Shown: positions 1 to 8,371, counted from the stretch's first letter. The stretch is DNA of 28,977 bases from JAWKHR01 sp041394725 (GCA_041394725.1 JAWKHR010000067.1:1-28977), one strand, 5' to 3'. Numbers and translations: made by a program. The notes: generated by a model from the letters alone, not told the origin.

Positions 1-182
1 ATGATCGACCGGACGTCCGCGAAGGCCACGGCCGAGGCATCGGCCGGCACGTACGCGAAGTCGTCAGCCGCCGCGGTCGTCGTCCGGAGCCCGCCGTTGT
101 AGTAGGCCACGAGGCCCGTTCCCAGGCCGACGGCGACCGTGAGGACCGATGCGATGAGGAAATACCGGGTCCGCTGGGTCAT
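1..182 (-). CDS. Hypothetical membrane-anchored protein, N-terminal fragment (runs off left edge)
   Basis: An ATG at 182-180 opens a frame that stays open to the left edge (60 complete codons). It begins MTQRTRYFLIASVLTVAVGL, a short basic N-terminus followed by one hydrophobic segment (about residues 7-27), so an uncleaved signal anchor or signal peptide with the rest outside the cytoplasm. After an Ala/Thr linker it reads YVPADASAVAFADVRSI, which resembles the start of a folded extracytoplasmic domain, but I cannot name the family. The start is supported by a consensus TATAAT box 20 bases upstream and a purine-rich GAGGCAAAAG stretch before the ATG. It lies downstream of the ABC exporter genes on the same strand but has its own promoter. 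Confidence 0.7.
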   Translation of the reverse strand, partial: MTQRTRYFLIASVLTVAVGLGTGLVAYYNGGLRTTTAAADDFAYVPADASAVAFADVRSI

Positions 183-202
183 AAGCTTTTGCCTCTAAAG
201 CA

Positions 203-231
203 ATTATACGAAGCCGGCGGCGCGGGGTTCC
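203..231 (-). promoter_or_regulatory. Promoter: TATAAT -10 with ECF-like GGAAC/CGT elements
   Basis: On the minus strand a perfect TATAAT occupies 208-203, about 20 bases before the ATG at 182. GGAAC lies at 231-227, followed by 16 bases and then CGTATAAT (210-203). The hexamer alone suits the housekeeping sigma factor. The GGAAC-N16-CGT arrangement also resembles promoters read by ECF sigma factors, so either or both could apply. No good TTGACA is present. Confidence 0.6.
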
Positions 232-238
232 CGCCGCC
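216..238 (-). terminator. GC hairpin at the end of the ABC exporter operon
   Basis: GGCGGC (216-221) plus GGG (224-226) can pair with CCC (230-232) plus GCCGCC (233-238), a nine-pair stem with a two-base bulge. It sits 44 bases past the stop codon of the last exporter gene. There is no T-run directly after it, and it overlaps the -35 region of the next promoter, so a terminator role is only plausible. Confidence 0.35.
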
Positions 239-281
239 CTGGCCAGGCCACCCGACCGGGGCCAGGCCCTGCGGCCGGGCC

Positions 282-1160
282 CTACTGTTCGAGGACGTAT
301 TCGCGCCGGGCCACGGCCCGCGCCGCCAGCCACAGGCAGCCGACGATGATGACGGCGAGCCAGAACAGGCTCTCGCCGAGCCCCGGGGGGTTGCGGAACA
401 GCGTCTGCAGCAACCGGACGCCGGCCTCGCTCGGCATCGCGTGCGGCACGAGACCTTCCAGGTAGAAGGACACCGACAGGCGCTTCAGGTTGCCGGGAAT
501 CAGGTTGATGACCGTCTCCCAGCCGAAGACGAAGATGAGCCCGGTCAGCAGCGGCCGCTTGAAGATGGCGCCCACCAGCGCGAAGACCGCGCCGTAGCTC
601 GCCAGCCCCAGCACGAGCACGCCCAGGTCCTTCAGGATGTCGAAGAAGCTGGATCCGAGGCTGCCCCCGAGCGGCACGATGAGCAGCCAGATCAGGACGA
701 CGGCCGGCAGCACGACGAAGACCGTGCAGGCCAGGTAGGCCAGGTACTTGCCGACGAGCACGGCCTCGCGCGGGATCGGGCGCGAGAACAGGTAGGTGAT
801 CGTCTTGTCCTCGACCTCGTCGGCGATGAGCGCGGTGCCGTAGAAGACGGCCAGCACCGGGATGCAGAACCGGACGAACAGGCCCCAGATCATCAGGCCG
901 AAGATCAGCGGCCCGCTGAGGGGCACGCCGTTGGCCCGGCCGAGCGGCATGCCCGCCTCGCCGAGGACGCGGATCACGATGGCGAGGAAGACCGGCGCGC
1001 CGACGACGAGCCCCATGAACACGGTGCGGCGCGACCAGAGCATCTCGCCGAGCGAGACGTCGAAGATGCGCAGCGCGGCGTACAGCAGGCCCGGCGCCCG
1101 GCGCGGCACGGCCGGCGCGGGCGGGGGCGCGGTGGCGGGCGTCCCGGCGCTCGTCGTCAT
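282..1160 (-). CDS. ABC-2 type transporter, permease subunit (second pair)
   Basis: A 292-residue integral membrane protein, about six hydrophobic segments, of the ABC-2 permease type that handles export of lipids, polysaccharides, peptides or drugs. After a Pro/Ala-rich cytoplasmic N-terminus (residues 1-25) the family-typical block ADEVEDKTITYLFSRPIPRE is seen in the first half: this is the cytoplasmic stretch seen in NosY/GldF-like permeases, followed by long Leu/Val/Ile runs. The ATG at 1160 overlaps the stop codon of the ATPase gene by one base (TGATG), indicating translational coupling and a matched ATPase-permease pair. The same frame stays open to 2057 without a stop; that upstream part is antisense-like noise over the ATPase gene. 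Substrate cannot be told from sequence. Confidence 0.9.
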   Translation of the reverse strand: MTTSAGTPATAPPPAPAVPRRAPGLLYAALRIFDVSLGEMLWSRRTVFMGLVVGAPVFLAIVIRVLGEAGMPLGRANGVPLSGPLIFGLMIWGLFVRFCIPVLAVFYGTALIADEVEDKTITYLFSRPIPREAVLVGKYLAYLACTVFVVLPAVVLIWLLIVPLGGSLGSSFFDILKDLGVLVLGLASYGAVFALVGAIFKRPLLTGLIFVFGWETVINLIPGNLKRLSVSFYLEGLVPHAMPSEAGVRLLQTLFRNPPGLGESLFWLAVIIVGCLWLAARAVARREYVLEQ

Positions 1161-2095
1161 CAGTGCCCCCCGTCCTTGACCAGGTACTTGAACACGGCCT
1201 GGAGGTTGTCGTCCGGCGAGGTGACCTCCTCGATGGCGCCCTGCTCGCCGGCGGCCACCAGCTCGGTCAGCCGCGCGTAGAACTCGTCGGGCTTGCCCGT
1301 CTCGACGACGACGGCGCCGGTCTCGAAGCGCATGCTGATCACGTCGGCGCGCGCCAGGAACTCCCGGGCCAGCTCGCGCGGCCGCTCGGCCCGGATCGAG
1401 ACGGTGTGCGGGTGGGTGTCGATGAGGTCGCGGATCTGGTGGACGTTGCCCTCGGCCACGATCCGGCCGTTGTTGATCAGCAGGATGTTGGCGGTCATCG
1501 ACTCGATCTCGTGCAGGATGTGGCTCGAGACGAGGATGCTCTTCCCCTGGCGCGCCCAGTCGCGAATCATCCGGATCGTCTTGCGGCGGCCGAGCGGGTC
1601 CATGCCCGAGAGCGGCTCGTCGAGGATGAGCAGGCCCGGATCGTGGACGATCGCCTGCGCCAGCTTGACGCGCTGCCGCATGCCCTTGCTGTAGGCGCCA
1701 ATCTTCTTGCCGGCCGCGTCCATCAGGTCGACGGCGGTCAGCGCGCGCTCGGCGGCGGCCTTCGCCTCCGCCTCGCCGTAGCCGTTGAGCCGGACGAGCG
1801 CGGTGACCCACTCGAGGCCGGTCATCCGCTCGTAGAACGCATCCTGCTCGGGACAGAAGCCGATGCGGAAGAACAGCGCCGGGTTGCGCCAGATCGGCTC
1901 GCCGAGCACCCGGACCTCGCCCTTGCTCGGCTTGAGCTGGCCCGTGATGAGCTTCATGAACGTGCTCTTGCCGGCGCCGTTCGGTCCCAGCAGGCCCGTG
2001 ATGCCCGGCGGCACGCTGACGGTGACGTCGTTGAGCCCGATGACCTGGCCGTACCACTTCGACAGGTGCTCGGCCGAGAGAATCGCGTCGCTCAT
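1160..2095 (-). CDS. ABC-2 type transporter, ATP-binding subunit (second pair)
   Basis: A 311-residue ABC ATPase that would power the adjacent permease. Visible motifs: Walker A GPNGAGKST in the first 45 residues, signature YSKGMRQR (the Y-S-x-G-M-K/R-Q form common in ABC-2 exporters rather than LSGGQ), Walker B LLILDEP followed by the D-loop SGMD, and a switch His in SSHILHEIE. About 90 residues follow the ATPase core, typical of the accessory C-terminal domain of this subfamily. The ATG at 2095 overlaps the preceding permease stop by four bases (ATGA). With the other pair it forms a four-gene cassette. Confident of family; substrate unknown. Confidence 0.93.
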   Translation of the reverse strand: MSDAILSAEHLSKWYGQVIGLNDVTVSVPPGITGLLGPNGAGKSTFMKLITGQLKPSKGEVRVLGEPIWRNPALFFRIGFCPEQDAFYERMTGLEWVTALVRLNGYGEAEAKAAAERALTAVDLMDAAGKKIGAYSKGMRQRVKLAQAIVHDPGLLILDEPLSGMDPLGRRKTIRMIRDWARQGKSILVSSHILHEIESMTANILLINNGRIVAEGNVHQIRDLIDTHPHTVSIRAERPRELAREFLARADVISMRFETGAVVVETGKPDEFYARLTELVAAGEQGAIEEVTSPDDNLQAVFKYLVKDGGH

Positions 2096-2946
2096 GCCAC
2101 GATCTCCACGCCGCGCACGCGGCGTTCGAGCACCGAAATCGACAGCACGACGAGGCCCACGAGCACCAGCGCCGAGACGACCACCGGCGTTTCGTAGGCG
2201 AGCGGCTCCCGGAACAGGGCCGCCGTCACCTGGTCGAGGTTGGCCGTGAGCGAGACCCAGGCCACGCGCGTCGACCCGGTGACGACCAGCAGGACGCCGT
2301 AGATGGCCTGCGTGAAGAAGATGATGCCCGTGTAGAGGATGGCGACGTAGCGCGTCGAGTTCGACAGCGACGAGAGCGCCAGCATCGTGCACGACGCGAC
2401 GACGACCCGGATCAGGCAGGCCAGGAAGATGGCCGGCACGAGCTGCGGGTTGGCGCGCAGCAGGTCGAGGTTGCCCGCGAAGCTCGCCTGCAGCACGAGC
2501 AGCAGGACCGCCGGCACGAGGGTGATGAGCAGCAGGAACGTCATCAGGATCGCCAGCTTGCCGCCGATGTACTCGATCCGCAGCAGCGGCTTCGCGAGGT
2601 AGATCTGCAGCGCGTTGGCGCGCCGATCCCCCGCGATGAGCCCGGCCCCGGCATAGATCGTGACGAAGAAGACGAACAGCCCCTGGCTCTGGATGAAGTC
2701 CTTGAACGTCGCGGGGCCGACCCGCAGGAAGTCCGAGAGCTGCGGCGCCGCCGCGGTCATCGTCGCGCCGTAGAGCTGGATGACGCGGTAGACGACCGGC
2801 AGCCAGGCGAGCACCAGCAACGCGAGGAACAGCCGGCGGTTGAGCATCGACCGGATGCCGGCACGAAGGATCACCGTCCAGCCCCGGCCCGGCGGCTGCC
2901 GGGTGCCCTGATAGCGGCGGTAGCTCTGGTCGTGAATGGGACTCAT
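2092..2946 (-). CDS. ABC-2 type transporter, permease subunit (first pair)
   Basis: A 284-residue membrane protein with about six hydrophobic segments. A cytoplasmic N-terminus of about 35 residues (YRRYQGTRQPPGRGW) precedes the first segment (LFLALLVLAWLPVVYRV). The block AGAGLIAGDRRANALQIYLA is the counterpart of the ADEVEDKTITYLFSRP block of the partner permease, supporting the ABC-2 (GldF/NosY-like) family. It overlaps both neighbours by ATGA four-base junctions: its ATG with the stop of the ATPase gene at 2943, its stop with the ATG of the second ATPase gene. Two unlike permeases with two unlike ATPases suggest either a heteromeric exporter or two exporters made together. Confidence 0.9.
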   Translation of the reverse strand: MSPIHDQSYRRYQGTRQPPGRGWTVILRAGIRSMLNRRLFLALLVLAWLPVVYRVIQLYGATMTAAAPQLSDFLRVGPATFKDFIQSQGLFVFFVTIYAGAGLIAGDRRANALQIYLAKPLLRIEYIGGKLAILMTFLLLITLVPAVLLLVLQASFAGNLDLLRANPQLVPAIFLACLIRVVVASCTMLALSSLSNSTRYVAILYTGIIFFTQAIYGVLLVVTGSTRVAWVSLTANLDQVTAALFREPLAYETPVVVSALVLVGLVVLSISVLERRVRGVEIVA

Positions 2947-3887
2947 GCTTCGCCTATCGCGCGCGTGAAGACGTCCTCGAGCGTCGGCAGGCTCGCCCGC
3001 AGGTGCCGCAGCTGGACGCCCGAGGCGAGCGCGATCGCGGCGATCAGCCGCTGGTCGTCGCCGGGCGCCGTGACGCCGCCGGGCACGAACACGCGCCAGA
3101 TGTCCTCGTCCGTCTCGCGGCACTCGAGGCCGGCCTCGCGCAGCTTCGCGACGAACGGCTCGAGATCGCCCTTGACCCGCACCTCGAAGACGCGGCCGGC
3201 GGGCCCCTTGAGCGCTTCGATGGGGCCGAAGGTCGCGATCGTGCCCTTGTCGAGCACGACGACGTGCTCGCACGTGTACTCGACGTCGGGCAGCAGGTGC
3301 GAGGACAGGATCAGGTTCACGCCCTTGTTCTGCGCCAGGTCGCGCACGAGCTCGAGCATCTCGTCGCGGCCCTTCGGGTCCATGCCGTTGGTGGGCTCGT
3401 CGAGGAACAGCAGGTCCGGGTCGTGGACCAGCGCCTGCGCCAGCTTGATGCGCTGCTTCATGCCGGTCGAGTAGGTCTCGACGTTGCGGTAGCGCGCCTC
3501 GCCGAGGCCGACGTAGTAGAGCACCTCGTGGGCGCGCTGCATGGCGTCGGTGGCCGGCAGGCCCGCGAGCTGGCCGCAGTAGGCGACGAACGTGACCGCG
3601 TTCATGCCGGGAATGTGGCCGTCGTTCTCGGGCATGTAGCCCAGCCGCGCGCGGACCTCGAGAGGCCGCGCGGCCACGTCCAGCCCCAGCACCTCGAGCG
3701 TGCCCTCGCGCGGCGGGATGAAGCCGAGCAGCGACTTGAGCATCGTGCTCTTCCCGGCACCGTTCGGCCCCAGCAACCCGACGGCGCCCCGCGGAAAGAC
3801 GGCGCTCACGTTCTTCAGGGCGCGGTTGGTGCCGTAGGCGACGGTCACGCGGTCGAGCACGACCGCTGGCGGCGACGGATCAGTCAT
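2943..3887 (-). CDS. ABC-2 type transporter, ATP-binding subunit (first pair; first gene of operon)
   Basis: A 314-residue ABC ATPase. Walker A GPNGAGKST lies near residues 39-47, signature YSTGMKQR in the middle, Walker B LLFLDEP with NGMDP, and the switch His in SSHLLPDVE. The C-terminal ~95 residues are an accessory domain of the kind found in exporters of this class. It heads the four-gene exporter operon, is preceded by a 103-base intergenic region with a candidate promoter (-10 TATATC at 3951-3946), and its stop overlaps the next ATG. The start codon ATGACTGATCC is consistent with the MTDP N-terminus also seen in the next two genes upstream that share this motif. Confidence 0.93.
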   Translation of the reverse strand: MTDPSPPAVVLDRVTVAYGTNRALKNVSAVFPRGAVGLLGPNGAGKSTMLKSLLGFIPPREGTLEVLGLDVAARPLEVRARLGYMPENDGHIPGMNAVTFVAYCGQLAGLPATDAMQRAHEVLYYVGLGEARYRNVETYSTGMKQRIKLAQALVHDPDLLFLDEPTNGMDPKGRDEMLELVRDLAQNKGVNLILSSHLLPDVEYTCEHVVVLDKGTIATFGPIEALKGPAGRVFEVRVKGDLEPFVAKLREAGLECRETDEDIWRVFVPGGVTAPGDDQRLIAAIALASGVQLRHLRASLPTLEDVFTRAIGEA

Positions 3888-3945
3888 GAGTGAGTGGCCC
3901 GGGCGCGTACCGGCCGGAAGCCGCCACGGCCCGGGGACTGGTAAC

Positions 3946-3975
3946 GATATACGAACCCGCCCGATCGGCGGTTCG
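3946..3975 (-). promoter_or_regulatory. Candidate promoter of the ABC exporter operon
   Basis: In the 103-base gap before the exporter operon, the minus strand carries CGAAC (3975-3971), 17 bases, then CGTATATC (3953-3946). TATATC matches TATAAT at four of six positions. The layout is like that at 203-231, with one mismatch in the -35 part (C for the first G of GGAAC). The leader would be about 50 bases. Confidence 0.4.
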
Positions 3976-3990
3976 TTCGGCCGCCGGCCC

Positions 3991-4572
3991 TCACGCGATC
4001 GTGCCCCGCAGGCCGAGCGCGTCGGCGCGCTCGCCGAGGAACCGGATCACGTGGGCGATGTGGTCCGGCAGGGGCAGGCCGATCTCCTCGGCCCCCTTGA
4101 CCAGGTCCTCGCGCGGCACCGCACGCGCGAACGCCTTGTCCTTCATCCGCTTCAGCACCGACTTGGGCTCCAGGTCGAGCACGCTCTTCGACGGCCGGAC
4201 GAGCGCCGCGGCGGTGACGAACCCCGACAGCTCGTCGCACGCGAAGAGCGTGTGCTCGAGCCGGGACTCGCGCGGGACACCGGTGTAGTCCGCGTGCGAG
4301 AGCACCGCGCGCGTGACCCACTCCGGGTAGCCCAGGCCGCGCAGGATGTCCACGCCGCGGAACGGGTGGTGCTCGCGGTCGGGATACTGCTCGTAGTCGA
4401 AGTCGTGGATCAGGGCGACGAAGCCCCAGGCCTCCTCGTCCTCGCCCCAGAGCCGCGCGTAGCCGCGCACGGCGGCCTCGACGGCCAGCAGGTGCTTGCG
4501 CAGGCTCTCGCTCTGGACGTGCGCGGTGACGAGGTTCCAGGCGCGGTCGCGGGTGATCAGCGGATCGGTCAT
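3991..4572 (-). CDS. HD-domain phosphohydrolase-like protein
   Basis: A 193-residue soluble protein of the HD superfamily (metal-dependent phosphohydrolases). Candidate metal ligands are H27 (RKHLLAVE), the H56-D57 doublet (LIHDFDYE), H68/H69 (REHHPFRG) and H93/D95 (LSHADYTG), in the usual H...HD...H...H/D order. The C-terminal part (GEEIGL-like, LPDHIAHVIRFL) is helical. The size fits stand-alone HDIG proteins, whose substrate (nucleotide, nucleoside monophosphate or other) cannot be read from sequence. It starts 16 bases after the symporter gene and is probably its operon partner. Members of this kind are usually annotated only as HD hydrolases. Confidence 0.85.
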   Translation of the reverse strand: MTDPLITRDRAWNLVTAHVQSESLRKHLLAVEAAVRGYARLWGEDEEAWGFVALIHDFDYEQYPDREHHPFRGVDILRGLGYPEWVTRAVLSHADYTGVPRESRLEHTLFACDELSGFVTAAALVRPSKSVLDLEPKSVLKRMKDKAFARAVPREDLVKGAEEIGLPLPDHIAHVIRFLGERADALGLRGTIA

Positions 4573-4588
4573 CGGCGCGGCGGCTCCG

Positions 4589-5863
4589 TCAGGACTCGAT
4601 GATGCTCGTGCCGCCCTCGAAGCCGGCGTACTTGTGGACGATCTTGGCGGTGATCATGTCCCCGGCGACGTTGACCGTCGTCCGGCACATGTCGAGGATG
4701 CGATCCACCCCGAGCACGATGGCGATGCCCTCCATCGGCACGCCCACCATGCCGAGCACCATCATCAGCAGCGGAATCGACCCGCCCGGCACGCCGGCCG
4801 CGCCGATCGCGACGAGCACCGACATCAGGACGACGACGACCTGCTGCCCGAACGTCAGCGTGACGCCGAAGACCTGCGCGACGAAGAGCACCGTCACGCC
4901 CTCGAACAGCGCCGTGCCGTTCATGTTGGTCGTGGCGCCGAGCGGCACGACGAACCCGGCGATCTCGTTCGGCACGCCGAGCCGCTCCTCGGTGACCCGC
5001 AGGGTCGTCGGCAGCGTCGCGTTGCTCGACGAGGTCGAGAACGCGGTGAGGATCACGACCCGCGCCTTGCGGAAGAAGTCCAGCGGCGGCACGCCGACGA
5101 CGAACTTCAAGATGAGCGCGTAGATCACCACCATGAAGATCGAGAGGCCGAGCAGGACGGTGATGACGTAGGTGGCCAGGCTGAACAGCAGGTCGAACCC
5201 GAAGCGCGCGGTGACCGAGAAGATCAGGCACGCCACGGCCCAGGGCGCGAACTTCATCACGATGTCGATGATCTGAATCGTCACGTGCGCCAGGCTGTCG
5301 AGGAACGACAGCATCGGCTGCGCCCGTGTCTTGGTCAGCCGCGTGAGCGCGATGCCGAGCATCAGCGCCATGAAGATGACGGCCAGCATCTCGCCGTTCG
5401 CCATCGCCGCAATCGGGTTGCGCGGCACGATGTTGACGAACGTGTTGATCGAGAGCCCGCCCTGCGCCAGCCCCATGGCCTGATCGGACTGGCCCTTGTA
5501 GGCCTCCATGAGGCCCACCCGGATCGTCTCGTCCAGCCGCGACCCGGGACGGATCAGGTTCACCAGCGTCAGACCGAGCGAGGCCGCCAGCGTCGTCAGC
5601 CCCAGGAAGCTCAGCAGGGTGATGCCGCCGATCTTGCCGAGGCGCGTCACGCTGCCGAGCCCCGCCACGCCCAGCGCGAGCGTGGACAGCACGAGCGGGA
5701 TCACGACCATGATCAGGCCGTTGAGCCAGACCCGGCCGATCGGCTCGGTGATGTTGCCGACGAACCACTGGACGCCCGGTCCGCCGCCCATCATCAGGTT
5801 GACGGTCACGCCCGCGACCGCCCCCAGGACCAGCCCCAGCAGAATCTTGTTGTGAAGCGCCAT
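4589..5863 (-). CDS. gltP: Dicarboxylate/amino acid:cation symporter (DAACS), glutamate/aspartate type
   Basis: A 424-residue inner-membrane carrier of the GltPh/EAAT family. Family landmarks: the serine-rich HP1 loop FSTSSSNATLPTT (275-287), HP2 AAGVPGGSIPL (355-365) and the TM8 series D387, D391, R394, T395, N398, D402, spaced exactly as D390/D394/R397/T398/N401/D405 of GltPh. R394 is the arginine that binds the side-chain carboxylate, so an acidic amino acid or C4-dicarboxylate is the likely substrate. The usual NMDGT motif reads NMNGT (313-317), so the conserved Asp is Asn. I chose the ATG at 5863; a GTG at 5875 adds four residues (VTVA), and neither has a clear ribosome binding site. The exact symbol (gltP or dctA-like) is uncertain. 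Confidence 0.92.
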   Translation of the reverse strand: MALHNKILLGLVLGAVAGVTVNLMMGGGPGVQWFVGNITEPIGRVWLNGLIMVVIPLVLSTLALGVAGLGSVTRLGKIGGITLLSFLGLTTLAASLGLTLVNLIRPGSRLDETIRVGLMEAYKGQSDQAMGLAQGGLSINTFVNIVPRNPIAAMANGEMLAVIFMALMLGIALTRLTKTRAQPMLSFLDSLAHVTIQIIDIVMKFAPWAVACLIFSVTARFGFDLLFSLATYVITVLLGLSIFMVVIYALILKFVVGVPPLDFFRKARVVILTAFSTSSSNATLPTTLRVTEERLGVPNEIAGFVVPLGATTNMNGTALFEGVTVLFVAQVFGVTLTFGQQVVVVLMSVLVAIGAAGVPGGSIPLLMMVLGMVGVPMEGIAIVLGVDRILDMCRTTVNVAGDMITAKIVHKYAGFEGGTSIIES

Positions 5864-5899
5864 GGCGACGGTCACGCTACCGGGCGGAGGCCCCGGAAG

Positions 5900-6829
5900 T
5901 CAATCAGCGGCAGGGGGTTGGCCGGCGCTCGACGGCGCCGCCGCACCGGCCCGCGCCAACGCGCGGGCCACGACGTCCCGCGCCTTGGCGGCCACCCCGA
6001 GGTCGGCCAGCGCCTCCGGGAGCACGAACGCCGCGTCGCTCACATCCGAACCGGCCGCCAGGACGCCGCCGACCGGACGGCAGAGGTAGTCGACCAGCAC
6101 GAAGTGAAACCGCGGCCGGCCCGCGTCGTCGAGCAGAATCCGGTCGAAGACCTCGATCTCGTCACCGACCTGCACGACGAGCCCCGTCTCCTCGAGCACC
6201 TCGCGCGCCACACCCGCCTCGAGCGTCTCCCCGACCTCGAGCAGCCCACCCGGCAGGCTCCACTGCCCCGCCAGCGGCTCGTGGCGCCGGCGGACCAGCA
6301 GGACCTCGCCGGCATCGGACCGGACCACCGCGCCCACGCCGACGACCGGTCGATCGGGATACTGTCGCCCGCCGGTGTCCGGCGCACGCGCGGCCTCCAG
6401 GTCGGCGACCGCGCGCGCCACGTCGCGCTGGCGCCGGATCAGGCCGTGTTCGATCCAGAAGTGGGAATACCCGCGGCGGTACGCGGGCGGTCCCTCCGCC
6501 GCCGGGCCCGCGCCCGACGCGACCTCGCCGAACGCCGCCACCCAGTCGGCGCGCACCCAGCCCCAGCCCGTCTCGATGCCGGCGATGCGACCGACGTCGA
6601 ACCGGCGCTGGCCGGGCAGACCGCCCGGTCCGCGCGCGACGAGGCGTCGCCAGGCCGCTTCCACCGCGGCCCGCCCGACCACGTCGGGCTCGGCCTGCCC
6701 CGCGACGTCCCCGCCGCCCATCCCGCCCTCGACCGTGCACCGCTCGTCGTAGAGCCGCGCCGCGGCCGCGGCGTCGCCGTCGTTGGCCGCGCGGAACAGC
6801 GCGCGGACGACGTCCATCGGATCGGTCAC
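5900..6829 (-). CDS. NTF2-like (SnoaL-type) domain fused to a Nudix hydrolase
   Basis: A 309-residue two-domain protein. Residues about 1-145 look like an NTF2/SnoaL-like cone domain (MDVVRALFRAANDGDAAAAARLYDERC; later GYSHFWIEHGLIRRQRDV), a fold used for small-molecule binding or catalysis. Residues about 160-290 are a Nudix hydrolase with a complete Nudix box: G195-x5-E201-x7-R209-E210-x-x-E213-E214-x-G216-L217, which should bind Mg2+ and cleave a nucleoside diphosphate-linked substrate. The GTG at 6829 overlaps the stop of the YjbQ-family gene (GTGA), which decides the start; an in-frame ATG four codons later is the alternative. The longer open frame to 7045 overlaps yjbQ and is not used. 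Substrate unknown. Confidence 0.85.
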   Translation of the reverse strand: MTDPMDVVRALFRAANDGDAAAAARLYDERCTVEGGMGGGDVAGQAEPDVVGRAAVEAAWRRLVARGPGGLPGQRRFDVGRIAGIETGWGWVRADWVAAFGEVASGAGPAAEGPPAYRRGYSHFWIEHGLIRRQRDVARAVADLEAARAPDTGGRQYPDRPVVGVGAVVRSDAGEVLLVRRRHEPLAGQWSLPGGLLEVGETLEAGVAREVLEETGLVVQVGDEIEVFDRILLDDAGRPRFHFVLVDYLCRPVGGVLAAGSDVSDAAFVLPEALADLGVAAKARDVVARALARAGAAAPSSAGQPPAAD

Positions 6830-7236
6830 TCGCCCATCACCTTGACCACCACGCGCTTGCGCCGCCGACCGTCGAACTCCGCGTAGAACACCTGCTCCCA
6901 CGGCCCGAGGTCCAGCCGGCCCTTCGTGATCGGCAGGATCACCTGCTGCCCCATGATCGTCCGCTTGAGGTGCGCGTCGGCGTTGTCCTCGCCGGTCGCG
7001 TGATGCGCGTACGGCAGGCCGGCGGGCGCCAGCTTCTCGAGCCATTCCTGGAAGTCGTGGATGAGCCCGTCCTCCCAGTCGTTGACGTAGACCGCGGCGG
7101 TGATGTGCATCGCCGAGACGAGGACCATGCCCTCCTGCACGCCGCTCGCCGCGACGATGCGCGCGACGTCGTCGGTGATCCGGACGAACTCCCGGCGCTC
7201 GCGCGTGTTGAACCAGAGGTAGTCGGTGTGGACCAA
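6826..7236 (-). CDS. yjbQ: YjbQ/UPF0047 family protein (secondary thiamine-phosphate synthase-like)
   Basis: A 136-residue protein of the YjbQ (UPF0047) family. Conserved family stretches are GMVLVSAMHITAAVYVND, the HH(A)TGEDNADAHLKRTIMG block and LGPWEQVFYAEFDG; the His residues (HIT, HH, HLK) are the candidate metal site. The E. coli member has weak thiamine-phosphate synthase activity; the true role of the family is unclear. No ATG fits: a TTG at 7236 preceded by GGGAGG four bases away is the likely start, 17 bases after tsaD. Its stop overlaps the Nudix gene start by four bases. Confidence 0.88.
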   Translation of the reverse strand: MVHTDYLWFNTRERREFVRITDDVARIVAASGVQEGMVLVSAMHITAAVYVNDWEDGLIHDFQEWLEKLAPAGLPYAHHATGEDNADAHLKRTIMGQQVILPITKGRLDLGPWEQVFYAEFDGRRRKRVVVKVMGE

Positions 7237-7253
7237 GGGGCCTCCCGCGGCGC

Positions 7254-8371
7254 TCAGCCGATGGCGAGCGCGGCCTGCGCGTTGAAGTCGAGCGCCGACG
7301 GCCCCTCGCGGTCGAGCCGCCGCAGGGCGGCGGCCGCGATCATCGCCGCGTTGTCGGTCGAGAGCGCGAGCGGCGGCACGAACACCGGGATGCCCTCCCG
7401 CTCGCCGCGCGCGACGGCGTCCGCGCGCAGCCGCGAATTCGCGGAGACGCCACCCGAGATGCCGATGCCGCGCGCGCCGAGCCACCGCGCCGCCCCGAAC
7501 GTGCGGTCGAGCAGCGTCTCGACGACGACGCGCTGGAAGCTCGCGCAGAGGTCGGCGACCTCCTGGTCGGACATCGGCCCCGCGTCGGTCGGCACCTGGA
7601 AGCCGGTCGCCACGGGCACCCCGCGCTGCTCGAGCAGGCGCACGACGGCGGTCTTGAGCCCCGAGAAGCTGAACTCGGCGAGGTGTCGCAGCCCTTCTGG
7701 AAACGAGCCGGCGACCAGGTCCGCCGGCGGCGGATTGCGATCGGCGTGGGTGATCCGCGGCCGCGGCAGCGGCACCGCGTCGTCGCGGCCCTCGCGGGCG
7801 CGGCGGTCGATGACCGGGCCGCCGGGATACCCCAGGCCCAGCAGCTTGGCCACCTTGTCGTACGCCTCGCCTGCCGCGTCGTCGCGCGTCCGGCCGACCA
7901 GGCGGTACACGCCGGGCTCGGGAATCAGGTACAGGCTCGTGTGCCCGCCCGACACGACGAGGACCACGGCTGGCAGCGGCATCTCGCCGTGGGCCAGGAC
8001 GATCGACTCGATGTGGCCGGCGAGGTGGTGGGCCGCGACGATCGGCCGGTCGAGCGCCGAGGCCATCGCCTTGGCGAACGCGACGCCGACGAGCAGGGAC
8101 CCGACGAGGCCGGGCCCCTGCGTCACGGCCAGCGTGTCGACGTCCCCGAGCGCCACGCCCGCCGTGTCGAGCGCGTGTTCGACGACGCCGCAGATGTCGC
8201 GCACGTGCTGGCGCGAGGCGATCTCCGGGACGACGCCGCCCCACTCGCGGTGGATCCCGGCCTGCGAGGCGATGACGTTGGACCGCAGCCGCCAGGGACG
8301 CGCCGACTCGCCCGTCGTCTCGACCACGGCGGCCGCGGTCTCGTCGCAGGACGTCTCGATCCCCAGGACGA

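Noticed and set aside
282..2057. A single 591-codon frame that would join the second ABC permease to a 300-residue N-terminal part
   Set aside because: The N-terminal part overlies the ATPase gene in another frame and is Arg/Pro-rich noise; the permease ATG at 1160 with a TGATG junction is the real start.
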